Positions 16,644 through 24,461 of a stretch of DNA of 46,999 nucleotides are shown here, piece after piece (position 1 is the stretch's first letter; each line of letters starts with the position of its first letter). The notes under the pieces are model-generated. The model was not told the origin of the DNA. It saw only the letters and a program-made list of their open reading frames with translations, and did no database searches. The stretch is from JANQLU01 sp964434955 (GTDB lineage: Bacteria > Planctomycetota > Planctomycetia > Pirellulales > Pirellulaceae). The position numbers and the translations under genes were made by a program. The stretch lies in assembly GCA_964434955.1 (NCBI GenBank), contig CAYSXI010000015.1, positions 1 to 46,999 on the forward strand. The letters are read 5' to 3'.

Positions 16644-18709
16644 AACCAGCGATCTGCGAATCGAATTGGCTGCCTGCCTTTCTTGAGGGAACCCTATCGG
16701 GCCCAAACGAGCGAGAACTTGTTCAACACCTCGACGAATGTGAAAGTTGCGCCCTGGAGCTCGAACAGCTTGCCGCCGATTCGAGTCGCTGGCAAGAAGC
16801 CAGATCGCACCTTGCTTCATCGCCGTCGAGTGCGTCCCTGGCATTGCCGGGAAATGAATCTGAAAACCTGCCGTTTGCGGTTAGGCACGTGCTGGCATTA
16901 CTGGACCCAACCGACAATCCAAAATCCTTGGGAAGGATTGGAAGCTATGAAGTCGTCGGAGTGGTTGGAAATGGTGCGATGGGAGTTGTCCTCAAGGCCT
17001 TTGATCGAACCCTCGACCGGATCGTCGCGCTGAAAGTCATGAACCCAACGCTGGCAGCTTGCGGGACAGCCCGTCATCGATTTGCCCGGGAAGCCAAGGC
17101 GGCGGCAGCGGTTCTGCATCCCAATGTGATCGCGATCCATGGAGTTTCAACCGACCGCGAACTACCATTCCTCGTGATGCCCTACATCGCTGGCATGTCG
17201 CTTCAGCAGCGCATGAATCGCCAAGGTCCCTTGAGCCTCACCGAGACGCTGAGAATTGGCAGTCAGATTGCAGCAGGACTGGCGGCCGCGCATCAGCAGG
17301 GTTTGATTCACCGCGATATCAAGCCTTCCAACGTGATGCTTGACGAAGGCGTCGAATCGGCCCTGATCACCGACTTTGGCCTGGCCCGAACCATTGACGA
17401 CGCCACCATGACTCGAAGTGGCGCCATCACTGGAACACCCGAATACATGTCCCCCGAGCAAGCTCGCGGAGATGACGTCGATTGTGCAAGCGACATCTTC
17501 AGTTTGGGAAGTCTCTTGTATGCCGTTTGCAGCGGAACTCGCCCCTTTCGTGCCAAGACGTCATTTGGCGTGCTTCGGAAAATAACCGACGAACATCCAA
17601 AACCGATTCGGGAAATCAACCCGGATGTTCCGACTTGGCTCTGCACCTTGATCAACCGGATGCTTTCCAAATCGCCGGCTCAACGTCCGACCGCGACCCA
17701 GGTTCGGGAGTTGCTTGAAGGCTGCCTCGCACACATCTACCAGCCGGATCGAATACCGCTGCCGCGAGAACTCTCGCCAAGTGACTCGCGACCTTTTGTT
17801 TTTTCTTCAAAGACTTTTTTGACAGGAACCTTTTTGATCATGACTTTAATCTTCATCGCCCTACTGGCGTCGGCCATTCAACCGGGGAAGGTTGCCCTGG
17901 AAACGGCAAAAGCATCCAGTTTTGCGCTACGCCAACAAGAAGAAACGGATCAGCCATCGGTCTTCAAAACCTGGAATTTGAAGTTTCCAGATCAAGATCA
18001 AATGGGAACGCTCAACATTGATATCAACCGCGGGTCCATCGAAGTAACCGGGCATGACAAACCGGGCGTCGTCATCGAAGTTCTCACGCCGCCGGAGTTT
18101 GAGAAGTCGGATGCTCAAGGTTCGAAACTTCAAAAGGTTTACGCACCCAAATACGACCTTGATACTGACAAAAAGAAGAACTTGATCAAGCTCGACACCT
18201 ACAACCAGAGTTTTGTTCTGAATCTGCGGATCAAAGTTCCCTATAAAACCAACCTGATCCTCGACACCTACATGGATGGTCACTTGAAAGTAAGTGATGT
18301 GTCAGGAACGATTCGAACTCGGACGCAACATTCGGACATCCAACTAACGAACATCAAAGGTTCAGCGACCGCCTACAGTCGCAATGGGAACTTGACCATC
18401 GGCTTTCAGAAAGTCGCGTCCGACGCGAAGCTCGATTTTGAGTCTTACAATGGCAACATCCGACTCGCCATGCCTGAATCCGTCGAAGTGACGGCGGCCA
18501 TTTCTTCCGGCCAAGGGTCATACAGTTCCGAGTTCCAACTGGATTCGATCAGCGAAAACGAACGGCCGAAGTCAATTCTTGCCAAGGTCAAATCAAACGT
18601 TGATGAATACCAATTCAAAAAGATCAACGGTGGAGGAGTGCCGCTTCGAATCGAAAGTGAAAAGGGCTCGATCAAACTCCTCAAGTCGATGAAACCAATC
18701 CGTTATTGA
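16640..18709 (+). CDS. Anti-sigma-type zinc finger / Ser-Thr kinase / DUF4097-like fusion
   Basis: A 689-residue protein starting at the ATG inside the sigma gene's stop, with GGAGGA nine bases upstream. Residues 10-45 are a putative zinc-binding anti-sigma motif (H30, C34, C37; HLDECESC). Residues 100-365 are a Hanks-type kinase: glycine loop GNGAMGVV (111-118), K132, E151, HRDIKPSN (224-231) and DFG (245-247), all intact. A membrane helix follows at about 393-413. Residues 448-689 look like a DUF4097 beta-repeat domain with recurring short Ile/Thr/Gly strands, expected outside the cytoplasm. It probably senses an envelope signal and releases or phosphorylates the coupled sigma factor. The domain calls are strong; the C-terminal domain name is less certain. 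Confidence 0.9.
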   Translation: MKPAICESNWLPAFLEGTLSGPNERELVQHLDECESCALELEQLAADSSRWQEARSHLASSPSSASLALPGNESENLPFAVRHVLALLDPTDNPKSLGRIGSYEVVGVVGNGAMGVVLKAFDRTLDRIVALKVMNPTLAACGTARHRFAREAKAAAAVLHPNVIAIHGVSTDRELPFLVMPYIAGMSLQQRMNRQGPLSLTETLRIGSQIAAGLAAAHQQGLIHRDIKPSNVMLDEGVESALITDFGLARTIDDATMTRSGAITGTPEYMSPEQARGDDVDCASDIFSLGSLLYAVCSGTRPFRAKTSFGVLRKITDEHPKPIREINPDVPTWLCTLINRMLSKSPAQRPTATQVRELLEGCLAHIYQPDRIPLPRELSPSDSRPFVFSSKTFLTGTFLIMTLIFIALLASAIQPGKVALETAKASSFALRQQEETDQPSVFKTWNLKFPDQDQMGTLNIDINRGSIEVTGHDKPGVVIEVLTPPEFEKSDAQGSKLQKVYAPKYDLDTDKKKNLIKLDTYNQSFVLNLRIKVPYKTNLILDTYMDGHLKVSDVSGTIRTRTQHSDIQLTNIKGSATAYSRNGNLTIGFQKVASDAKLDFESYNGNIRLAMPESVEVTAAISSGQGSYSSEFQLDSISENERPKSILAKVKSNVDEYQFKKINGGGVPLRIESEKGSIKLLKSMKPIRY

Positions 18710-18834
18710 CCGGCGGAGGCCGTAAATTTGGATCAATGAAGAAGGATCACTGAAGACGGATCAACTGCGGACCGACGGGCATTGCCCCGGGCTCGGATCT
18801 GAAAGTTGAAAACGAATCAAAAACCGGATGTTAA

Positions 18835-18868
18835 AAAGGGTTCTCATCCTTGTGGGTGAGAACCCTTT
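18835..18868 (+). terminator. Bidirectional hairpin terminator after the kinase gene
   Basis: A perfect 12-base stem (AAAGGGTTCTCA at 18835-18846 with TGAGAACCCTTT at 18857-18868) closes a ten-base loop. It is followed by CGTCTT on the plus strand and by TTAAC on the minus strand, so T tracts are short on both sides. It lies 126 bp past the kinase stop. Confidence 0.7.
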
Positions 18869-18999
18869 CGTCTTGGCATTCGGGCGGAAAAATCGACAGA
18901 AAACGGCCATTCACTTGCGATTGCGCTTCGAATTCCCCCTGATTTCGCAGAATCGGGCATGGTCGGTGAATCCGGTCCAATTGGTGCGGTTGTTGCTGA

Positions 19000-19302
19000 A
19001 TGATCACCGTTGGATTCATCATTCCCGCCATTCTTACCGCGATTGCCGCGTTGTTTTCGCACATGTCGGCGGAATCCTATTGGTCGGCATCGCTTCGCTC
19101 GGCCCTCATTTGTACGGCAATTTACTGCGTTTTTGCTTTCCGCTCGATCATTATGCTGTCTTCTCTCACCATTCTTGTCCCCACGATCGCATTCGGATGT
19201 GCCCTGGGAATCTCCCTGCTGGTCGGACTTCCGTTTCTCGCCGACTATCAAAGAATTGGAAACGCATCCTCCAGCTTCCCAGAATGCGAAGATTGCGAAT
19301 AA
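19000..19302 (+). CDS. Possible small hydrophobic membrane protein
   Basis: A 100-codon frame with three hydrophobic segments (about 3-20, 32-50 and 55-78) and a short polar tail ending with two cysteines (ECEDCE). No family is recognised. Its support is positional. It sits alone between two strong hairpins, 131 bp after one and 49 bp before the next, as a single transcription unit would. Against it, the start has no clear Shine-Dalgarno, and overlapping frames of similar length exist. It could be a real small membrane protein or a chance frame. Confidence 0.4.
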   Translation: MITVGFIIPAILTAIAALFSHMSAESYWSASLRSALICTAIYCVFAFRSIIMLSSLTILVPTIAFGCALGISLLVGLPFLADYQRIGNASSSFPECEDCE

Positions 19303-19351
19303 GGGCAATCAGAGTGACAGCAGCGCTCAGAGCCCATCGAAAATCCAAGAC

Positions 19352-19405
19352 AAAAAAGGGTTTCACCAACGCGTGATGGAAACCCTTTTGTTCAGAGTGC
19401 GGGTG
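19352..19405. repeat. Hairpin repeat, copy A
   Basis: A terminator-like hairpin (arms GGGTTT at 19358-19363 and AAACCC at 19380-19385, extended by A and T tracts on both sides) is followed by AGTGCGGGTG at 19396-19405. The 29 bases 19352-19380 are identical to 21280-21308 in copy B. The downstream part differs by a few bases, and the AGTGCGGGTG end is again identical. With T runs outside both arms it could terminate in either direction. The final ten bases equal the 3' end of the tRNA-Leu gene at 23093-23102. Confidence 0.8.
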
Positions 19406-19488
19406 ACAAAGGCCTGAAACATGCGCCTTCATCCGACTCAAATAAAGCCGGGTTCATATGAAAAGATTGTTGCATCTCTGTCTGCCGT

Positions 19489-19680
19489 CTAAGCAGACTT
19501 TCTTCGTCAACGCAAAAATGAGCCTACTGCAGCAAGGGCAAACGGTGTGAGGGAAAATGGCTCGGGCAGCAAGCTGCTCGCTCCATCGATTTTAAATTCA
19601 TCAAATTCAAGAATAGCTTCGCTTCTACGCAAGCTCGCCAAAAGATTGCGAATCCAAAATCTGCTTCCACTCAAACCGCT
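19489..19680 (-). pseudogene. Decayed C-terminal fragment of a PEP-CTERM protein
   Basis: On the minus strand this frame reads an acidic stretch ILEFDEFKIDGASS, then a sorting signal LPEPFSLTPFALAAVGSFLR, then TGA (19509-19511), then RRKSA and TAG (19489-19491). A PEP motif, a hydrophobic helix and a basic end are exactly the PEP-CTERM layout. The TGA interrupts the basic tail, where CGA (Arg) would be expected. The frame is closed upstream by TAA at 19681-19683 and has no start, so only the last 60 or so residues of the ancestral gene remain. No other part of the gene is visible nearby. Confidence 0.65.
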
Positions 19681-19821
19681 TTAAAATATGCCTGTCGAAT
19701 CCTACTGAGCAATATTGTGGACGATTGCGACGATTTCCGTTTTGCAGGGTTGCAATTGCTTTGAGATTGAAATCAAAATGATGATCTGAATGAAACGACC
19801 AAGAACTTGAAGGGAACAGCC

Positions 19822-20796
19822 GTGCACAATAATCAGAATGCTAATACTGTCTTGTCTTGTCGCACGATAAGTCGAATCGCATGGACATCGGTGCATTTTG
19901 GGTTGGCCGTATTGTTTTTTCCAAGTAGCGCATATTGTCAATCTGGTTTTGCGCCGGGTCACACTTTCACCTCATATTATTCGACTTCTCGAATAATCGA
20001 GTACGATTCGGAAATGCAGGAAGTTGGGCGAATGGATTTTGGCCGCGCGACACGAGGCATGGTGTTCGGGACAGATGGATTGTTGTACGTAACTGCAACA
20101 AATGACATTGGGAACTACGAAATTTTTGGGTATGACGGGTTAGGCCAAGAAATAGCCAATTACTCTGATAATATGCCTGTCGTTGGCAACAATGTGTTTT
20201 ATGGAAATTTGGCAGCTGATGGTACCAATATTTACGTTGGCGGATCCGACGGAATCACCAAATATGAAATCGGTGGAAATGGTGTTGGCACGAGAATTTT
20301 TGGAGCGCAAGGCCAAGACGCATTTGATCTTGAGGTTCTACCAAATGGCAATCTTCTAGTGGCGTCTTCCCACAACATTACGGAAATTACAAATTCTGGT
20401 GCCACCGTCCGCGAGTTCAATGTCGATGGCTTCTCATTTTCTTCCGTTCGAGGCGTAGAATTTGATCCAGTAAACGAAAAAATTTATGTGACTCAACTGT
20501 CTGGCGACCTTTTACTTCGCATCGATTACGAGACTGAAGTCATCGATGCGCAATCAACCTATTGGTACGGATGCGACATGCATTTTTCCGACGCAGGTGA
20601 GTTAATTGTAGGTAGCTGGACCCAAGCTCCCGGACTGTTTGATCGCGACCTTAACTTTCAAGGAAACTTCGGGGCATTCGACATGTTTGTTACACAATCT
20701 TCAATTCCGGAACCAGCATCGTTGCCGATTCTCCTACTGGCCGCGGTTCTGATAGTTGTTGCGGCTCGAAGAAGGGGCGAAGGTCGCCCAAGTTGA
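19822..20796 (+). CDS. PEP-CTERM surface protein with beta-propeller-like repeats
   Basis: About 324 residues from a GTG with an AAGGGA element upstream; a TTG at 19807 is the alternative start. An N-terminal signal segment (about 20-40, ending AYCQS) leads into repeats of the form DGLLYVTATND, DGTNIYVGGSDG and NEKIYVTQLSGD. These resemble NHL/SMP-30-like propeller blades. The C terminus is a textbook PEP-CTERM sorting signal: SIPEPASLP, a hydrophobic helix, then ARRRGEGR. The tail should be cleaved by an exosortase, which is not in this window. Base composition is AT-richer than the surroundings. It sits between hairpin repeat copies A and B. Confidence 0.82.
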   Translation: MHNNQNANTVLSCRTISRIAWTSVHFGLAVLFFPSSAYCQSGFAPGHTFTSYYSTSRIIEYDSEMQEVGRMDFGRATRGMVFGTDGLLYVTATNDIGNYEIFGYDGLGQEIANYSDNMPVVGNNVFYGNLAADGTNIYVGGSDGITKYEIGGNGVGTRIFGAQGQDAFDLEVLPNGNLLVASSHNITEITNSGATVREFNVDGFSFSSVRGVEFDPVNEKIYVTQLSGDLLLRIDYETEVIDAQSTYWYGCDMHFSDAGELIVGSWTQAPGLFDRDLNFQGNFGAFDMFVTQSSIPEPASLPILLLAAVLIVVAARRRGEGRPS

Positions 20797-21362
20797 TAAG
20801 GAAATCAATTGTAACGATGGTTCAAGCGACCGAGCCGAGCTGCACCACAGAATAGTTGATCCGTTCGAACCATTGAACTTTGGCACCGAAGATTGTTGGA
20901 TTCATCCTCAGTCCAGGCGTCGGCGTTTTAGGATAATCAATAATGAGGCTGAGATATCGATCAGAAAGCCCATTATCGTAGGTTCAGCAGGTTTTTTTAG
21001 TATGATGCGGTTGCGCTGACGGATCAGTTGATTTCCCAACCTGCGGGAAAGGACTTGAACTCTTTGATTTGACTATTGTTTGGCAATTCGAATCCAGTGA
21101 CACGCAGAATCGAATCGACGTTGTCAAACTTCGTCGGTGTAAAATGAACAACGAAAAAGCACCAAGGTTATACATAGGTAAACAAACATAGGTTTTTTTG
21201 GCTGCTTCATATTTTGACCAAGTTCTCGACAGGGGTTGATGAAGCCGAAAGCTGTTTGTGATCACTTGCGGTTGAGCAAAAAAAAGGGTTTCACCAACGC
21301 GTGATGGAGACCCTTTTTTCCAAAGTGCGGGTGCAACTCAGGAATTATCCCAGGGCTTTAAA
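20797..21362. other. 566-bp AT-rich stretch without a convincing gene
   Basis: This holds hairpin repeat copy B near its right end. One plus-strand frame overlapping the PEP-CTERM gene stays open to 21019 and looks mildly protein-like, but it has no start signal and matches no family. A minus-strand frame (20984-21265) is equally unsupported. A direct repeat of ACATAGGT occurs at about 21172-21196. Confidence 0.4.
21280..21333. repeat. Hairpin repeat, copy B
   Basis: The second copy of the element at 19352-19405. The shared 29 bases are 21280-21308, one A-to-G change follows, then ACCCTTTT, a diverged spacer and AGTGCGGGTG (21324-21333). T runs of six (plus) and eight (minus) flank the stem, so this copy is a strong bidirectional terminator candidate. 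It lies 30 bp before the next gene. The two copies enclose about 1.9 kb. Confidence 0.8.
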
Positions 21363-22652
21363 ATGAGTGCTTTTGAAACGAGAACTCGATTCGTCTCGAT
21401 TTGCTTCATACTACTGTTTACCACCTCTGGAATTTCTCAGCAGTTTGATGCGAGAACATACAATCGAGTAACCGGATTCCTTGATCTCTTGGCAATAACC
21501 GAAACCCAAGACGGGCTTGAGCTTTCGGATCAACAACTCGAACTATTGAAGCAGTCACATGACAAATTGCACTTGCTTCGAGAAATGATTGTTGAAATTG
21601 ATTCTTCACGTGTAGAAGAACGCAGGCAGTTGATGGCTTCAATGGCCGTCGCGGGTCTTGAATTTGAGGCTTCTCTAAACTCAGATCAACACAAGAAAAT
21701 TTCACAGAAGTACTATTCTTCTCAAGTGAGAGACAAAGGAACATTTGCCCTTACCGATCGGTTTATCATCCGGAATTTGGGTTTGTCCAAAGAACAACAA
21801 CTTTCAATCCAGGACTTAATCGACGAACACGAAGAAGAACTAGTCAAAAAGATTGAGGAAATCGAAAAAGAAATTAGAGAGATTCGTGATGAATACCAAG
21901 AGAAGGCGCTACGCATACTCTCGCAAAACCAACGGGGAAAATTTCTCAACAGGTTTGTCGCCAAAAACGAACCCGACGCCAAAAAAACCGGCGCAGACTA
22001 TGCTGGAAGAGATGAGGAAGCCTTTGAGATGCACCGAGTTCGGTGGATCTCAAATACGTTTGTCAACAAAACCTTCCAGAAAAGGTTCGAAATTGGCAAA
22101 GACCAATTGCCGGAAGTCAAGAGAATTCAAAAGGAACTAATTATGGCGAGAAAAGAAATCGCGCCTAATAGCCTTTCCGAAGAGAATTCCGAGAAAATCG
22201 AAGCTTTTCGCTCGCTTCTTTTGAAGTCTGGAAAGTCCATAGATGAAATATTGGTGCCTCGCCAACTAAATGACATCAATTTTTTCTATCATATGACTTT
22301 CGTTAAAGACAAATCTTTTTTTGGGTTAACTGATCCGTTCGTATCAGACCGTGTCGGCATTTCCGAACAGCAGCAAGCCGAACTCAAGGCGCTCGCCAAA
22401 ACTTCCGGGCCAGAACTCCAAGAAAAAATGCAACCTCTTAGGGCAAAAGCCCTAAGCGCGAAAGTTGAATTTCAAAAACAGTTGCTCAAGATCCTTACTC
22501 CGAGTCAGCGCGAAGATTTCGTTGAGAGATTCGGACACATTTTGGCCGAACGTCAAAATGAAAATAATCAAAAGCAATTGCCATTGATTCGAAATTGCCA
22601 GGGTTTTGAACCTTGGCAATTTTGCTTTCATCCATTTGAGAATTTTCTTTGA
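21363..22652 (+). CDS. Secreted helical protein of unknown function
   Basis: A 429-residue protein with a signal peptide (about 1-25, ending GISQQF). The body is almost entirely charged helix and includes a coiled-coil stretch rich in Glu/Lys at about 155-185. Segments such as LGLSKEQQLSIQDLI, VGISEQQQAELKAL and ILTPSQREDFVERF resemble the LTxxQ-type helices of Spy/CpxP-like proteins, which planctomycetes carry in many copies. An AGGG element eight bases upstream supports the ATG. The last 20 or so codons run through a strong hairpin (22592-22622) and look unlike the rest, so the original stop may have been lost. Composition is AT-rich. Confidence 0.75.
   Translation: MSAFETRTRFVSICFILLFTTSGISQQFDARTYNRVTGFLDLLAITETQDGLELSDQQLELLKQSHDKLHLLREMIVEIDSSRVEERRQLMASMAVAGLEFEASLNSDQHKKISQKYYSSQVRDKGTFALTDRFIIRNLGLSKEQQLSIQDLIDEHEEELVKKIEEIEKEIREIRDEYQEKALRILSQNQRGKFLNRFVAKNEPDAKKTGADYAGRDEEAFEMHRVRWISNTFVNKTFQKRFEIGKDQLPEVKRIQKELIMARKEIAPNSLSEENSEKIEAFRSLLLKSGKSIDEILVPRQLNDINFFYHMTFVKDKSFFGLTDPFVSDRVGISEQQQAELKALAKTSGPELQEKMQPLRAKALSAKVEFQKQLLKILTPSQREDFVERFGHILAERQNENNQKQLPLIRNCQGFEPWQFCFHPFENFL
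22592..22622 (+). terminator. Strong hairpin inside the 3' end of the preceding gene
   Basis: A 13-base stem (22592-22604 with 22610-22622, one G-U pair) closes a five-base loop and is followed by TGCTTTC. It has the form of an intrinsic terminator but lies 30 bp before the annotated stop of the helical protein. Confidence 0.6.
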
Positions 22653-23092
22653 CCGTTGCCCATTTCAAATGAGTGGAATTGCGACGGAGGCTGCGAAAAC
22701 TCCCTTCGAATGGCCGCGGAAAACAGATTGTGTTTTGCGACCAAAGTTGCTTGCGGGAAGTGCGCTAACAAGTCAGCAACCCGTGATTCCAATTGGCCGT
22801 TTGTTGCGAATGTAGCTGATACGACTATCGCAAGCCCCAAACCGTTTTATGAGTTTGAGCGACTTGCTGCCCGTGCGACATCGATCAAAGGTTCAGGGTG
22901 AGGCGTGCACAACGGCAGATTGAAAAAACGCGGCAACAGATTTACCAAACGAACAAATGACTTGACGAAACTGATAGACTCCGCCGGATCCAGGACTCAA
23001 ACAGGACGCGAATGCGAAATCGAGCGAATAGGGCATGACCGGCCAAATGGTCGGCAGCAAGAAGAAACGCCTATGAATGCCGACTAAACAAT
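22653..23092. other. 440-bp intergenic stretch, nothing recognised
   Basis: Between the helical protein and the tRNA gene there are only short overlapping frames (for example 22656-22901 plus and 22628-22840 minus), none with a family match, ribosome site or gene-like context. A short imperfect palindrome lies at about 23039-23056. Confidence 0.5.
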
Positions 23093-23094
23093 AG

Positions 23095-23179
23095 TGCGGG
23101 TGAGAGGATTCGAACCTCCACGTCCGTAATGGACACTAGAACCTGAATCTAGCGCGTCTGCCAGTTCCGCCACACCCGC
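23095..23179 (-). tRNA. tRNA-Leu (anticodon CAG)
   Basis: The minus strand folds into a class II tRNA. The acceptor stem is GCGGGTG/CACCCGC with discriminator A at 23095. The anticodon stem CTAGA/TCTAG holds the loop TTCAGGT (anticodon CAG), a long variable arm (TGTCCATTACGGACGT) follows, and the T arm is GGAGG-TTCGAAT-CCTCT. It reads CUG codons. CCA is not encoded, so the CCA-adding enzyme at 32.0 kb is needed to mature it. No terminator follows its 3' end. Confidence 0.96.
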
Positions 23180-23193
23180 GTGGTGGGTCTATT

Positions 23194-23199
23194 TTTATA
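23194..23199 (-). promoter_or_regulatory. Probable -10 element of the tRNA-Leu gene
   Basis: TATAAA on the minus strand, 14 bases upstream of the mature tRNA end, is a reasonable -10 box. No good -35 hexamer was found at the usual distance. Confidence 0.35.
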
Positions 23200-23313
23200 G
23201 TGTTTTACCCAAAGAAATGAAAGTGCCTTCGCAGGTTCGCGTCCAAGGCTCCAAGAGCCGGACATTTCAGGCAAAATGGAGTTCAAAACAACCATCTCTA
23301 TCAGGCTCGAACG

Positions 23314-24435
23314 ATGAATTCGCCAAAACCAGTTTTGCCCAGTGCAAATGCTCAAGTCAAAAACGACGAACATTGGAACTCAATCGCCGCGAATCCACCG
23401 CGACCGTTTTCGAATCGCACCCGCCCTTGGCTTCTCGGACTTGTCCTGGCATTGGCGGTCGCAGCCCTGACCCGATCCTCCACCGCCCAGATCGAAAAGG
23501 TCGATGGTCAACCGGCCCAAATCGTGGTCATTGGAGATAGCATCACCTACTCCGGGCAGTACGTTGCTTACGCCGAGCTGTTTCTACGAATTCGAGATCC
23601 CGAAACCAATCATCGCTGGCTTAATCTTGGACTCCCCAGCGAAACGGTTTCCGGGTTGAGCGAAAAAGGACATGCCGGTGGACGGTTTCCAAGACCCGAT
23701 TTGCACGAGCGGCTGGATCGAGTGCTAGAGCAAACAAACCCAGACTACGTGCTCGCTTGCTACGGGATGAACTGCGGAATTTACCAGCCTTTCTCCGATC
23801 AGCGTTTCGACGCATTTCGAGATGGCATCCAACGACTTCACGACAAGGCGACAAAACAAGGTGCCCAGGTCATCCACCTGACTCCCCCAAGTTTTGATTC
23901 TCGTCCGATTCAGAAACGAACACGTCCGGCCGACCGGGTCAAAGAGGGCCAAATGTACTCCGGGTACAACGAAGTCCTCGATCTCTATTCAGCCTGGTTG
24001 ATGGCTCAACGCGGCCAAGGTTGGAAAGTGATCGATGCGCATACTCCCATGAATCAGTTTCTGACGGATCAACGAAGGACCAAGGCCGATTTTCGCCTTG
24101 CAAACGATGGCGTTCACATCAACGAGCAAGGGCATTGGCTGGTTGCCCGGGAAATTCTTCGGGCTCAAGATTTTGAAAACGAGTTTTGCGACCAGGCCAC
24201 TGCGCTGGAGGCTTTTCGCTGGCTGAAGCAAAACGAAAAGCTGAAAATGAGCGAAGCGGATTTTGCAAAAGCATTCAAGCTTGTAAGGATTCGGCAAAAA
24301 TCTTCGGGGCTGGCGTGGCTAACACAAACCAAGCACAAACGTCCCGGGATTCCCAAGGGTTCGCCACTGAAGGAAGCAGAGACGATTTCGAAAAAAACCG
24401 AATTGGAACTCAAGGAGTTGCTATTGCGAAAGTGA
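23314..24435 (+). CDS. SGNH/GDSL-type hydrolase with N-terminal membrane anchor
   Basis: A 373-residue protein with a cytoplasmic lead, one hydrophobic segment (about 38-52) and an SGNH hydrolase domain. Block I is GDSIT (74-78, nucleophile S76), the glycine block is LGLPSETVSG (105-114), the asparagine block is YGMNCG (150-155) and block V is DGVH (265-268, with D265 and H268). It should cleave an ester, most plausibly acetyl groups on a carbohydrate, outside the cytoplasm. It converges with the HEAT-repeat gene, and the two stop codons lie in one palindrome. No operon partner is seen on its strand. Confidence 0.88.
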   Translation: MNSPKPVLPSANAQVKNDEHWNSIAANPPRPFSNRTRPWLLGLVLALAVAALTRSSTAQIEKVDGQPAQIVVIGDSITYSGQYVAYAELFLRIRDPETNHRWLNLGLPSETVSGLSEKGHAGGRFPRPDLHERLDRVLEQTNPDYVLACYGMNCGIYQPFSDQRFDAFRDGIQRLHDKATKQGAQVIHLTPPSFDSRPIQKRTRPADRVKEGQMYSGYNEVLDLYSAWLMAQRGQGWKVIDAHTPMNQFLTDQRRTKADFRLANDGVHINEQGHWLVAREILRAQDFENEFCDQATALEAFRWLKQNEKLKMSEADFAKAFKLVRIRQKSSGLAWLTQTKHKRPGIPKGSPLKEAETISKKTELELKELLLRK

Positions 24436-24461
24436 TCAACTCCACTCGCCCACGATCACTT
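24430..24461. terminator. Palindrome spanning both stop codons of two convergent genes
   Basis: AAGTGATC (24430-24437) pairs with GATCACTT (24454-24461) around a 16-base loop. The TGA of the SGNH gene and the TGA of the HEAT gene lie in opposite arms. There is no T tract, so terminator function is only a possibility. Confidence 0.3.

Larger units (their letters stand above)
19303..19821. other. 519-bp gene-poor stretch with a repeat and a gene remnant
   Basis: This contains the first copy of the hairpin repeat (19352-19405) and the minus-strand PEP-CTERM remnant (19489-19680), each listed separately. Nothing else was seen. No promoter for the PEP-CTERM gene at 19822 could be recognised. Confidence 0.5.

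Noticed and set aside
19396..19480. Possible tRNA gene starting from the AGTGCGGGTG of repeat copy A
   Set aside because: The T-arm and anticodon sequences that follow in the real tRNA-Leu are absent, so only the 3' end is shared.
20984..21265. Minus-strand frame of 93 codons in the AT-rich gap
   Set aside because: Low-complexity composition, no ribosome site and no domain.
22656..22901. 81-codon plus-strand frame before tRNA-Leu
   Set aside because: Cys- and Ala-rich but without start signal or family; the opposite strand has an equally open frame.
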